Below are positions 7,339-15,674 of a stretch of DNA of 64,000 bases, one piece after another. The DNA is from Spirochaetales bacterium. GTDB taxonomy: Bacteria; Spirochaetota; Spirochaetia; DSM-27196; Salinispiraceae. The first letter of the stretch is position 1, and each line of letters begins with the position of its first letter. The position numbers were made by a program, and so were the translations under genes. The notes under the pieces are model-generated. The model was not told the DNA's origin. It was given only the letters and a program-made list of their open reading frames with translations, and ran no database searches. Location of the stretch: contig JAACWS010000013.1 of NCBI GenBank assembly GCA_009991955.1, forward strand, positions 1-64,000, in the 5' to 3' direction.

Positions 7339-8694
7339 TTACTCTGTACTTGGCTTTTTGAGAATTTTCTGCAGCATATCCTTATCGTGGAGTTCTATAG
7401 GGCGGTTTTCCGCAAACAGTTGGGCCATTTTGGTAAATGTCGATGAGGCAACAACAATTCCTCGCGATACATTGTTAGTCCTTAGTAGTTCGTTAAAGTC
7501 TCGAAGGGTAGCTTCGTCTACTGGATCGGTCACTCGCAAGAAATGAATGAGCTTGGGGACCGATCTTTGATTTCGCCACTTGGTTTGTCGTTCCTCTGCG
7601 ATTACCTGGCAACCATCGGGTATCGATTTTAAATCTTGTATTGTCAAATTGAGGTTTGCAGCTGCGGTTTTGCAAAGCTCTACAAACTCATCGTTTCCTG
7701 CGGTTAAAAAATCCTTGAGTACATCATCGGTACGGAGGTCTTGAAAGTTGGTTAGCTTCTGGGCAACGTCTCGGTAATCGGTCTTAACTGCGTATATCTG
7801 TTCCCATTGTTCTATTGCTTCTTCTATCTTGCGGTCTTGCTCGTAAATCATTCCCAGAAGATACCGGGCAAAGAGTACTTCGGCGGCTCCAGGGCTGGTC
7901 GAGAGCTTTATCGCCCGATGAAGCTCGCTTTCGGCCCTCGTCATGTCTCCCGAGTACATGTAGCAGTGACCCCGCTCTGCCAAGGCTTTTACTTTGAAAT
8001 TGCTATCCTTGGCTGCTTTCTCAAAAGACCCAAGGGCCGAGATATATTCTTTTTCTTCTTTTTGAATTTTTCCCAAGAAAAAGTGGGCCTGGGAATTTTC
8101 CGGCTGTATTTTGACCGACTTTTCGAGGGACTGCTTTGCCTCGGCTGGTCTACGAGCCCTAAACATGAGCGATCCAAGGCGGCTATGGGCGTTCGCATGC
8201 CGATCGTCTAACGATATAGCTTTTTTGAAGTAGGGTAGGGCCTTATCCGGTCGTTCTCGTTGTTCAAAAAGAAGCCCTGTTTGGTAGTAGAACTCGGCAT
8301 TGTTCGGATCGGATCGTAGGAGCAACAAATACTCCTTGAGGGCTTCCTCGGGCTGATTAAATTTGGCATAGAGTTCGGCAATTTTCGTACGAAACGGTAC
8401 TTCTCTCACCAGTCCGTCGAATTTTCCAATCTGATTAACTGCTCGTAGTTCCATGAGAGCGAGTTCGGGTTTACCGTCCTCTAAATAACTCAGTCCCAAT
8501 AAATAGTGGGCATCGGCATTTCGGGGATCTTTTAACAAAATCTGCTTGGCCAACTTAATTGCAGTAGAAAATTTTCGTTGTTTATACATCTTCTCTATAC
8601 CACTAACCTTCTTAGGTGCGAGGATAGAACTGACGATAAGAATAATACCAATGATAAGAGCAATCCCAACTGCTATAATAGGAATAATGACCAT
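7339..8694 (-). CDS. Membrane-anchored TPR protein with Mrr-like C-terminal region
   Basis: The protein begins with one transmembrane helix (IIPIIAVGIALIIGIILIVSSIL), followed by at least six tetratricopeptide repeats (for example NADAHYLLGLSYLEDGKPELAL and NAEFYYQTGLLFEQRERPDKAL). The helix probably anchors the repeats on the cytoplasmic face. The last ~100 residues end in GIVVASSTFTKMAQLFAE followed by IELHDKDML, resembling the end of Mrr-type restriction-endonuclease-like folds; clear D...ExK catalytic residues are not seen, so that domain may be inactive. Its start codon overlaps the divergent TPR gene. There is no Shine-Dalgarno, but TTGACA and TATCCT lie just upstream, suggesting an almost leaderless mRNA. 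It leads the operon with the phosphoesterase and the ParB-fold protein. Confidence 0.8.
   Translation of the reverse strand: MVIIPIIAVGIALIIGIILIVSSILAPKKVSGIEKMYKQRKFSTAIKLAKQILLKDPRNADAHYLLGLSYLEDGKPELALMELRAVNQIGKFDGLVREVPFRTKIAELYAKFNQPEEALKEYLLLLRSDPNNAEFYYQTGLLFEQRERPDKALPYFKKAISLDDRHANAHSRLGSLMFRARRPAEAKQSLEKSVKIQPENSQAHFFLGKIQKEEKEYISALGSFEKAAKDSNFKVKALAERGHCYMYSGDMTRAESELHRAIKLSTSPGAAEVLFARYLLGMIYEQDRKIEEAIEQWEQIYAVKTDYRDVAQKLTNFQDLRTDDVLKDFLTAGNDEFVELCKTAAANLNLTIQDLKSIPDGCQVIAEERQTKWRNQRSVPKLIHFLRVTDPVDEATLRDFNELLRTNNVSRGIVVASSTFTKMAQLFAENRPIELHDKDMLQKILKKPSTE
8674..8679 (+). promoter_or_regulatory. -10 box 7 nt before the divergent TPR gene
   Basis: TATAAT (8674-8679) is followed by 7 nt and ATG at 8687, a leaderless geometry. 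No good -35 box is seen at 16-18 nt. It lies inside the coding start of the opposite gene. Confidence 0.5.
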
Positions 8695-9559
8695 GTTATT
8701 TTCAAGGATACATGATAGGGTATCGAGGTGTCAAATTAGATTAAGTCCATCTCTACCCTTACCCAAGTCATTTGGAGTCTTTTTCATCCTGTTTCTATTT
8801 CCCGTACTAATAACAGCAGCCCAACCGACCTCGGCCTACGAGCTGGGTGTCGAGGCATACGTACATAACCGACCAGCTGAGGCCGCGGGATATTTTGAGT
8901 CTGCATTAGATTCCGGGAATACAAAGGCTGAAACCTACCTCTATCTTGGGATAGTATACGAGCAGATGGGACTTTACGGCCGGGCGATAGAAATTCTTGA
9001 CCAAGCAAAGAATAGGTTTCCCAATTTTGCCGCCCAAGTGTATTTTAACCAAGGAAATATCTATTTGGCCCAGGGGATGAAAGAAGAAAGTATAGCTTCC
9101 TATTCCCAAGCTATTTCCCAGCAACGAAGTTATTCCGCACCTTACCTGAATCGAGCGAATATCTTCGTTTCAATAGGGCAATTAGAGCCTGCGCTGTCGG
9201 ACTACCGCCTATTTCTGCAGTTTGATTCTTCTAGTCCCCTTGCTCCCCAAGTACGGCAGATGATTGCGGCTATCGAAAGCGAATTTGCCGCCCGAGAGGC
9301 TGCCGAACTAGCTCAGCAGGCCGAGGAGAGAATTAGGGAAATAGAACGTCAGGCCGAGACAGAAAGGCAGCAAAGGGAGGCCGAGGCCCAGGCTCGGGAG
9401 GCTCAAAGCCAGGCCCAAGCGGCAGAAGATCGTCGACGAGATCTGTTGAACTCGGTGTTTAATAGCCTTGGAGCCGCATCCTCGACGGCTACCGGACTTG
9501 GTGCAGGGGCCGACTCGGTAATAAATGTAGACGAAGAAATCACTATCGATAGTGATTGA
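8687..9559 (+). CDS. Exported TPR and coiled-coil protein
   Basis: A long basic N-terminal region leads into a hydrophobic stretch (FGVFFILFLFPVLITAA) that could be a signal peptide or anchor. Three to four TPRs follow (ELGVEAYVHNRPAEAAGYFESAL and so on), then an E/A/Q/R-rich coiled coil, and a short Gly/Ala tail ending in acidic residues. It is probably periplasmic or membrane-associated and mediates protein interactions. I start it at ATG 8687, which is 7 nt after TATAAT; ATG 8693 is the alternative, with AGGA upstream. The last codons lie in a 20-bp perfect palindrome. The next gene downstream is a larger protein of similar make-up, with a deleted repeat copy between them. Confidence 0.75.
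   Translation: MTMLFSRIHDRVSRCQIRLSPSLPLPKSFGVFFILFLFPVLITAAQPTSAYELGVEAYVHNRPAEAAGYFESALDSGNTKAETYLYLGIVYEQMGLYGRAIEILDQAKNRFPNFAAQVYFNQGNIYLAQGMKEESIASYSQAISQQRSYSAPYLNRANIFVSIGQLEPALSDYRLFLQFDSSSPLAPQVRQMIAAIESEFAAREAAELAQQAEERIREIERQAETERQQREAEAQAREAQSQAQAAEDRRRDLLNSVFNSLGAASSTATGLGAGADSVINVDEEITIDSD
8705..8734 (-). promoter_or_regulatory. Promoter of the TPR gene at 7339-8694
   Basis: On the minus strand, TTGACA (8734-8729) and TATCCT (8710-8705) are 18 nt apart. The -10 box ends 10 nt before the ATG, so the leader would be only about 3-4 nt. The promoter lies inside the coding start of the divergent gene. Confidence 0.6.
9538..9557. repeat. 20-bp perfect palindrome at gene end
   Basis: The palindrome has centre ATCGAT and arms AATCACT/AGTGATT. 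It spans the last codons and reaches the first base of the stop codon. There is no T-run, so it is not an ordinary terminator. The 12-bp core ACTATCGATAGT occurs again at 15384-15395 inside a FecR-domain gene. It could be an operator, an mRNA 3' hairpin or chance. Confidence 0.6.
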
Positions 9560-9562
9560 CCC

Positions 9563-9626
9563 GGGGACCTCCATAAGCTTGTTTTCTGGCTAAGTTGCTC
9601 GAAAATAGAGGTTTATGGAGGTCTCC
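9563..9626 (+). repeat. Internally deleted copy of the dispersed repeat
   Basis: The ends GGGGACCTCCATAA and TTATGGAGGTCTCC are complementary over 14 bp with one G-T, and the left inner part (TTTTCTGGCTAAGTTG) matches the family. The central GTCATTG hairpin and following TTAAG are missing, leaving 64 bp. Relative to the canonical ends, two base pairs have changed on both arms (T-A to C-G and A-T to T-A), so pairing rather than sequence is kept. It lies in the 93-bp gap between two TPR genes. Confidence 0.8.
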
Positions 9627-9652
9627 AATACCATCATTAGGAAAGTAGGATA

Positions 9653-11644
9653 ATGAGTCAAAGCAAAAAAAGAGTAATTATCGGCCTTAGTATTGCCCTC
9701 GGGTTCCTCGCCGCGGGAATAGGAGGATATTTCATCCTCACCTCGGGAACTGGAAGTGAAGAAGTAGCCGATGCCCAATCTCTACGAAAAGCGAACGCAC
9801 TTCAACTGGCTCGAGATTATTCGGAGCAAGGTGAATACGACCGGGCCCTGGGACTCCTAGAGCAAATCCTTCTGGACAATCCCCAAGACGCAGAGGTACG
9901 GGCTCTCTTAGATGGTATTATTGCCCTTCGTCGAGAGGCCCTAGCTCGGGCCCAGGCTGAAGCCCAAGCCAGAGATCAAAAAAATGCGCCTACCCCTACC
10001 CCAGAGCGACAAAATGCCGAACTTGACGCAGCCGAAGCCCAACGGGCAGCCGCCTTGGCGAGGGCCGCAGAGGCTGAGGCCCGAGAAAGAGAGGCCCTGG
10101 CAGCCCAACGAGAGTCCGAAGCCCAAATAGCCCGACAGCTCGCGGAACAACAGCAACGAGAAATCACCGCTCGCCAAGCTCAAGAATTGGCAGAGCGACA
10201 GGCGGAGGAAGAACGAATCGCTCGGCTCTCGGCTGAAGAGGCCGCAAAAGCCAGGCAACAACAAGATCTGCTTACCCAAGCTCGAGCATCCTTGTCCACC
10301 AAAGACTACGCCCGGGCAAAAACCCTTCTCAATCAAGCAATTCAAGTAAATCCCGCAAATGCCTTACCCTACGCCCGCATGGCCGAGGTATTCATTGAAG
10401 AAGACTCGAGTAATCGAATTAATCAGGATCAAGCCCGTACTTTTTCTGAACAGGCAAAGGACCGGGATCCAAACCTTTGGGAGTCTTATTATACCCTTGG
10501 TCGAGTGTACGCTGCCCAACGTCGGTATCCCGAGGCAATTGCCGAGTACGATCGAGCCCGAGTCCTTAATCCGGGAACTGGAAATGCTCGGGTACTCTTT
10601 GAACTGGGGAACGCCCAATTCTTATCTGGCCGATTTGCCGATGCACGGGTGAGCTATGAGGCAAGCATCCAGTTGGATAGTACAAACGAGAGGGCTTTTT
10701 TTAATCTTGGCTCTACCTATGAACGGTTAGAAAACCAAGATGCTGCCATTGATGCCTACCGAAGGGCCGTTGCAGTTAGGACAAATTACGCTACCGCTTA
10801 CAATAGAATAGGCGAAATTCAGCTATCTCAAGGGAACGCCGCCGGGGCCCTCGAAAATTTAAAACGAGCGGTAGATCTCGATCCATCTATGCGCCATGTA
10901 AGAAGCTACGCCCAGGTACTTTTCGAGGTAGGGCGGTATGAAGAATCCTACACCTCCTACGAGAACGTCTTAAAAGCCGAGCCAGATAATCCAATAAATA
11001 ACTACAATTTGGCAACCGTTCTTTTGGCCCTCGACCGCCCCGAGGAAGCCCTAGACTACGCCGCCAAGGCGGTACAACTCGATTCTGGTCGAGCAGAGTA
11101 TTCCTATACTCTGGGATTGGCGGCGAAGATGTTGGGGGGGTATCCCCAGGCCGAGGAGTTTTTTGTTCGTGCTATTCAGCAGAATCCCCAGTACCTCTTA
11201 CCTCGAATTGAACTCGGCGCCCTGTATATTGAACAGGAGTCGGCCGATCTTGCTCTTCTGGTACTTCAGGACGCAGAAAAAATTAACCAAAATAGTTTTG
11301 AGGTTCAATCGAACTTGGGTGCGGCTTATCGACTTTCAGGGGAGTATGACAAAAGTGTCGACTACCTAAGGAAGGCGATTCAAACGAGTCCCCAAGATCC
11401 AAACCTTCGGTATAGTTTGGCCCTTACTAGACTTCGGATGGAAGATCTTTCCGGTGCCGAAGAGTCTTTTGAATTGGCGATTGCCCTGGACGGCACCTTT
11501 TGGGCTGCCTACCATCGACTCGGAGAGGTGCTTATTGCCCTAGAAAACCCCGAGAGAGCCAAGGACGTCTTTTCCCAGCTGTTAGAACTTAATCCTCAGT
11601 ATTGGGATCGTGAGGTAGTCTCGGCCCTGTTAGAGGGCTTATAG
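9653..11644 (+). CDS. Membrane-anchored large TPR protein
   Basis: A 663-residue protein with one N-terminal transmembrane helix (VIIGLSIALGFLAAGIGGYFIL), a short TPR pair, a long A/E/Q/R-rich coiled coil (about 90-210), and then about eleven TPRs to the C-terminus (for example NERAFFNLGSTYERLENQDA). The topology suggests a scaffold tethered to the inner membrane, with the repeats either in the periplasm or the cytoplasm. A ribosome-binding region with AGGA motifs precedes ATG 9653. The domain order resembles the preceding gene, so the two may act together. The 3' end faces mutL with an 8-bp gap and no visible terminator. The partner is unknown. Confidence 0.82.
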   Translation: MSQSKKRVIIGLSIALGFLAAGIGGYFILTSGTGSEEVADAQSLRKANALQLARDYSEQGEYDRALGLLEQILLDNPQDAEVRALLDGIIALRREALARAQAEAQARDQKNAPTPTPERQNAELDAAEAQRAAALARAAEAEAREREALAAQRESEAQIARQLAEQQQREITARQAQELAERQAEEERIARLSAEEAAKARQQQDLLTQARASLSTKDYARAKTLLNQAIQVNPANALPYARMAEVFIEEDSSNRINQDQARTFSEQAKDRDPNLWESYYTLGRVYAAQRRYPEAIAEYDRARVLNPGTGNARVLFELGNAQFLSGRFADARVSYEASIQLDSTNERAFFNLGSTYERLENQDAAIDAYRRAVAVRTNYATAYNRIGEIQLSQGNAAGALENLKRAVDLDPSMRHVRSYAQVLFEVGRYEESYTSYENVLKAEPDNPINNYNLATVLLALDRPEEALDYAAKAVQLDSGRAEYSYTLGLAAKMLGGYPQAEEFFVRAIQQNPQYLLPRIELGALYIEQESADLALLVLQDAEKINQNSFEVQSNLGAAYRLSGEYDKSVDYLRKAIQTSPQDPNLRYSLALTRLRMEDLSGAEESFELAIALDGTFWAAYHRLGEVLIALENPERAKDVFSQLLELNPQYWDREVVSALLEGL

Positions 11645-11652
11645 ACCGACGT

Positions 11653-13422
11653 TTAGGTTCTTCCTACAAACTGGAATAATTCTTCTTGGCTCAACTCAAA
11701 CCAAATCGGCCGACCGTGAGGACATCGAGGATTTTCCATACCCAAAACTCGATCGATAATTTCAAATGCTCTCGATTCTTCCAAGGGGTCGCCGTCCATA
11801 ATCGCCGCCCGACACGACATGCGGGCGTAGAGCTGTCGTTCCAAGTCCTCGAGGTTGCCCCTAAATGAACGAAAAAACCCTTGAATCAGTTCTTCCTGCC
11901 CTTCTAGAAGGCTGGGGATTTTGGTGAACTCCACCTTCGATCCTCGCACTTCTCCGTCGAACCCAAGTCTCTTGAGTTCACCTACGAGTTGGTCTACCGT
12001 TTCATTGTTGGTATCTAACTCGATGACTAAGGGTACCAAAAGGTTTTGGGATATCGGATGGGCCCGGTGGTTGTCAAAGAGGATCTTTTCATGGGCTGCG
12101 TGTTGATCGATGAGTAAGAGTTTGTCCTGGTATTCAACCACCAAAAAGAGACGGAAGATTTGGCCGAGATAACGAAAGGTTACGGGACCTTGAACACGTG
12201 CAGAGGGCTGCAAAATTCCCGGGAGGATGGAGGTTTGAGGAGGGAGCGATTGCGACCAAGGATTCGTGGGCTCAGATGCAGAAAAGTCCTGGTTCGAAGG
12301 TGGGGTGTACCGGACAGTTAGGTCAAAGGGGACCCTGGACTTGGGTTGCCACAGGTCTGATTGGGAGGCTCGTTGCTGAGAATACAGGGTCTTGTGGGCC
12401 GAGCGCATGAGATGATCCTGGAGAGTTCGGCTTACCGCGTGGTGAATTTCTTGGAGATTCTGAAAGCGGGCCTCCCGTTTTGCCGGGTGGATATTAAAAT
12501 CGACCGTATCAGGATCAACTTGCAAAAAGAGAAATGCCGCGGGAAATGAGCCTCCAGGAAGAAATCCGTGGTACCCGTATTCAAGGGCTTGCATAAGAGA
12601 GTACTCGCTAATTCGTCGATTATTGACGTAAACCTGAAGAAGTTTACGGTCCTTTCTGATTACTCCCGGGCTACCGACGACAATTTTGAACTGGAAACTA
12701 GTACCCCTTCCCCCAAGTTGACTAAAAAGGACAGCTGATCCAAGGTCGGGGAAAGCCTCGAGTACCCGGTGGACCAGGTCTTGGTCGCCGATTTGAGGCA
12801 AAAAATGGAGTTTTTGCTGGTCGTTTGAGAGAAACACAAATTCCTTTTCTGGGAAAGGCAGGCATTTTTCGATGAATGTAGTTTTTGCCAAGGTGGCTTC
12901 GGTAGCGGCCCGTTTAAGGAATTTTTTTCTTCCCGGGAGATTAAAAAAAATGTCTTCTACCCGAACTCGAGTACCTTGAGGCCAAGGGGTTCTTCTTACT
13001 GGACTCGGAGTGCCGGCCTCGATGTGAACTTCGTATCCCTCATTGAGCTCTTTCGCATTACTGGCTATAGAGATTCGACTAATAGCGGAAATACTTGAGA
13101 GAGCTTCTCCCCGAAACCCCAGGGAACGAACCCGAAGTAAATCGTCTTCGTGGGAAATTTTACTCGTGGCATGGGAAAGAAAACAAAGGGAAAGGTCGTT
13201 GGGGGGCATACCAATTCCATTATCGGTGACCGTTATTGAGGCTACCCCACCATCTTCCAGGGCAACCTCTATTTTGCTGGCTCCACTGTCCAGGGAGTTA
13301 TCCATTAGCTCCCGAACAACAGAGTAGGGCCGGTCTATAACCTCCCCTGCGGCAATTTTACGAGCAACCTCATCCCGAAGAACTTGAATTGTTCTCCGGG
13401 ATGGGTCTGAAGTTGTTTCCAT
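11653..13422 (-). CDS. mutL: DNA mismatch repair protein MutL (endonuclease-type)
   Basis: The GHKL ATPase domain begins at once: VARKIAAGEVIDRP, then RELMDNSLDSGA (catalytic E38, metal-binding N42) and DNGIGM. The C-terminal dimerisation domain carries the nicking-endonuclease motifs: DQHAAHE, SCRAAIM, CPHGRP and a final FVGR. This indicates a MutL that nicks the daughter strand itself, as in bacteria lacking MutH. In the first motif, DQHA(x2)E(x4)E, the last position is D (DQHAAHEKILFD), a conservative change. Length (589) is normal. TTGAAA and TACCCT lie just upstream, the latter 8 nt before ATG, with no Shine-Dalgarno, so the mRNA is probably leaderless. The gene follows the FecR/barrel gene on the same strand by 14 nt. 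Confidence 0.96.
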   Translation of the reverse strand: METTSDPSRRTIQVLRDEVARKIAAGEVIDRPYSVVRELMDNSLDSGASKIEVALEDGGVASITVTDNGIGMPPNDLSLCFLSHATSKISHEDDLLRVRSLGFRGEALSSISAISRISIASNAKELNEGYEVHIEAGTPSPVRRTPWPQGTRVRVEDIFFNLPGRKKFLKRAATEATLAKTTFIEKCLPFPEKEFVFLSNDQQKLHFLPQIGDQDLVHRVLEAFPDLGSAVLFSQLGGRGTSFQFKIVVGSPGVIRKDRKLLQVYVNNRRISEYSLMQALEYGYHGFLPGGSFPAAFLFLQVDPDTVDFNIHPAKREARFQNLQEIHHAVSRTLQDHLMRSAHKTLYSQQRASQSDLWQPKSRVPFDLTVRYTPPSNQDFSASEPTNPWSQSLPPQTSILPGILQPSARVQGPVTFRYLGQIFRLFLVVEYQDKLLLIDQHAAHEKILFDNHRAHPISQNLLVPLVIELDTNNETVDQLVGELKRLGFDGEVRGSKVEFTKIPSLLEGQEELIQGFFRSFRGNLEDLERQLYARMSCRAAIMDGDPLEESRAFEIIDRVLGMENPRCPHGRPIWFELSQEELFQFVGRT

Positions 13423-13430
13423 AGAACTCG

Positions 13431-13459
13431 AGGGTACTAGAGTCCTATCTTGGTTTCAA
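13431..13459 (-). promoter_or_regulatory. Candidate mutL promoter (leaderless)
   Basis: On the minus strand, TTGAAA (13459-13454), 17 nt, TACCCT (13436-13431), then 8 nt to ATG. The -35 box is good and the -10 box poor. It overlaps the end of the upstream gene. Confidence 0.4.
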
Positions 13460-15656
13460 GAGTCACGGTTGGACCATATTTTGGTCTTCCGTTAGCATTG
13501 TACTGAACAACCCCGGTTTCTGGGTCCCGTTGGATCGAGGTCCCAATGGTCAGGACCAGGTCCATAATCGGCGAGATTTCTACGCCAATGTTTCCCTTAA
13601 CTACCGCATTCTCGTCAAAAAGGGCAAAGTCGTCGTCGTAGAAGACCTCGCGGAACTTAACCCGGTCGTACTGCACTCCACCCGAGAGCCCCAAAGGAAG
13701 AAGTCCCTTGTCTATTTGAACTCCAATGTGGAAGTAGTCATCGGCCGAGAGGTTCGCACTCCCCGCTCCAATGACCCATGGCCAACGGTACCCGATGTTC
13801 ACATCCAGGAGGGGCAGAATATTCACCGTACCACTCCCGTAAATTCCAGCTCGGGGTACTACATTCGCACCACCGGGATCGGCAAGGTTCTGAAGCACCA
13901 GCTCTGTTCGTTCTGCCCGGAGTCGATCATAGGGTTGATTGTAGAAGCTGGGGAAGAACGAACCGTGGTAGTACTGGAACTCTAATCGATAGTCGACAAT
14001 GAAGAGTTTACCCATGACCCCGGTTTGAATACCATAGTTTCGTAGCTCCAGGTTTTCAATCAGTGAGTCGAATCTGAATCCCGAGGCTACATTGTTGGTA
14101 CCGATTGTTACCGAGTTCTGTATGTAGGGAACCATTACACCAAAATCTGCGAAGAGCAGAAGGTCGACTAACTCCATATTAAGAATGGGAATGCCCACAT
14201 CGGCGGCGAAGTTGAAGAACATAGGATCTGCCGTTACAGCGGCTTCTTTGAGAGCGCTGTTGTCTTGACCAACAAATACGTTAGCGTCCTGTGCTTTGGC
14301 AGCTTTCAATTCTCGCGCAGGGTTAATATCTGCAGCCGCACTAAGCCCTACTCCCAGAGGGAATCGCGTACCTAAGGGTCTCCACACCAGCCTCGCACCA
14401 AAAATTTCTGGTTCGGCAAGGTCATTGGTGAGGAGTTCTATCCCAAGACCATCGGTGTTTACTCCCAGGTTGAGCCCGAGTCGACGGATTGCGGGGAAGT
14501 CCGCATCGTTGGCGTAACCATTAATGAGAATTCCGTGTCCAAGGGTCATCGACTCGATATTTCCCAATTTTATGAAGAACCGATCGCCGTAGTCTCCAAT
14601 TTCGAGGTACTTGATTTTTAAAACCAGGTCTCGCAAGACGTCGAGGACGATGTTGGGAACGTTGTCCCCCTGGTCGGTACCAAAACTCCACTCGTCGTTG
14701 CCCTGCCCACGATACCAGGTGCTTCGATCGAAGAGATCGTCGGTGTAGATAATTGGAAGATAGAGTTGGGTTCTAAAGGATCCTGTTTCGAACTTAGGTT
14801 GGAAAATAGCTTTTCCGTAGGTATCGCCGTTGATAGTTACCGAGCCAACTTCAAGTCCCAAAAATTCTAAGATCCGATCGGTTAAGGCGTTTCCAGAAGG
14901 GCTCGAATCTGAAGATTCAGTTTCCTGAGCGGTTTCGGCTGGCTGGTCCGTCGAAGAAGATTCGTCTGCTTGTTCGTTATCTTTTTGGTCCTCTTCTCCT
15001 TCGTCCCCTTCGGGATTTTTGCCCGGTACTTCTTGGGGGTTGAGAGCGACAAATTGAAGAGATTCGAGGAAAGGAGCCAACAATGCAGGATCGGGTATGA
15101 AAGCTTCAAAGACTGGTGCGAAGGTATTTGCTGCCTGTCCGGCACCTAAGAGAAGGCTTTGATTCGTAAGGGAGTTCGTAAATTCGACAGATCCCTCCAG
15201 GACAAAGAGTTGGTCTGCTTGGCCCGGAACAACATTCATTCCAAAGTCGGTCCCTCGAACTCCACCTACAGCTGTAGCTGTTCGGAATCGATAGTCGGCC
15301 CCAGCACTGCGGGCAGCCACTGTCCGGACTCGACCCTGGGCAACGGTAAACTCCGTCGACGTAGAGTCCCCCCGTCCTTGGATACTATCGATAGTAAAAG
15401 ACGTACCCGAAGCGAGGCGCATAATTGTGCCATTAGGATTCAATCGAAGTTCGGCACTTCCCGCTCCAGTTTCGATCCGGAACCCCGGGCCTAGTTCTTC
15501 GCCAAAATTAAAGTCTAGTTTCTCAAACCCCGTCTCATCCCAGATTCGAATACCAAAATCGAAGTATTCGAGGACTGCCGCAGGGGTTTGTGCCCCCAGA
15601 AAGCCGACCAGAAGTATGAGAAAGGTTGTTAGGATGACGCTTTTCTTTCTCGTCAT
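13437..15656 (-). CDS. FecR-domain protein with C-terminal outer-membrane barrel-like region
   Basis: It has a Sec signal peptide (ILTTFLILLVGFLGAQ), then a FecR-type beta domain at about 50-165 (ELRLNPNGTIMRLASGT, TVAQGRVRT, AVGGVRGTDFGM, VLEGSVEF). An acidic, serine-rich linker (about 215-255, many E/D/S/Q) follows, then about 480 residues of alternating strands with many aromatic and glycine positions, typical of an outer-membrane beta barrel. FecR domains in this context probably bind ligands or peptidoglycan in the periplasm; no sigma-factor gene is nearby, so the iron-signalling role of E. coli FecR should not be assumed. AAGGAGG lies 8-14 nt before the ATG. It follows the barrel gene 15675-17087 by 18 nt, and the barrels share features (KLGNIESMTLGHG versus KLGSIDDATVGNG). 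Confidence 0.75.
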   Translation of the reverse strand: MTRKKSVILTTFLILLVGFLGAQTPAAVLEYFDFGIRIWDETGFEKLDFNFGEELGPGFRIETGAGSAELRLNPNGTIMRLASGTSFTIDSIQGRGDSTSTEFTVAQGRVRTVAARSAGADYRFRTATAVGGVRGTDFGMNVVPGQADQLFVLEGSVEFTNSLTNQSLLLGAGQAANTFAPVFEAFIPDPALLAPFLESLQFVALNPQEVPGKNPEGDEGEEDQKDNEQADESSSTDQPAETAQETESSDSSPSGNALTDRILEFLGLEVGSVTINGDTYGKAIFQPKFETGSFRTQLYLPIIYTDDLFDRSTWYRGQGNDEWSFGTDQGDNVPNIVLDVLRDLVLKIKYLEIGDYGDRFFIKLGNIESMTLGHGILINGYANDADFPAIRRLGLNLGVNTDGLGIELLTNDLAEPEIFGARLVWRPLGTRFPLGVGLSAAADINPARELKAAKAQDANVFVGQDNSALKEAAVTADPMFFNFAADVGIPILNMELVDLLLFADFGVMVPYIQNSVTIGTNNVASGFRFDSLIENLELRNYGIQTGVMGKLFIVDYRLEFQYYHGSFFPSFYNQPYDRLRAERTELVLQNLADPGGANVVPRAGIYGSGTVNILPLLDVNIGYRWPWVIGAGSANLSADDYFHIGVQIDKGLLPLGLSGGVQYDRVKFREVFYDDDFALFDENAVVKGNIGVEISPIMDLVLTIGTSIQRDPETGVVQYNANGRPKYGPTVTLETKIGL

Positions 15657-15674
15657 AGGTGTACCCTCCTTGGG

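Noticed and set aside
13437-15656. FecR-domain gene as part of an iron-signalling (FecIR-type) system
   Set aside because: No sigma factor, TonB-dependent receptor or iron gene is adjacent, and the FecR part is exported and fused to a barrel.
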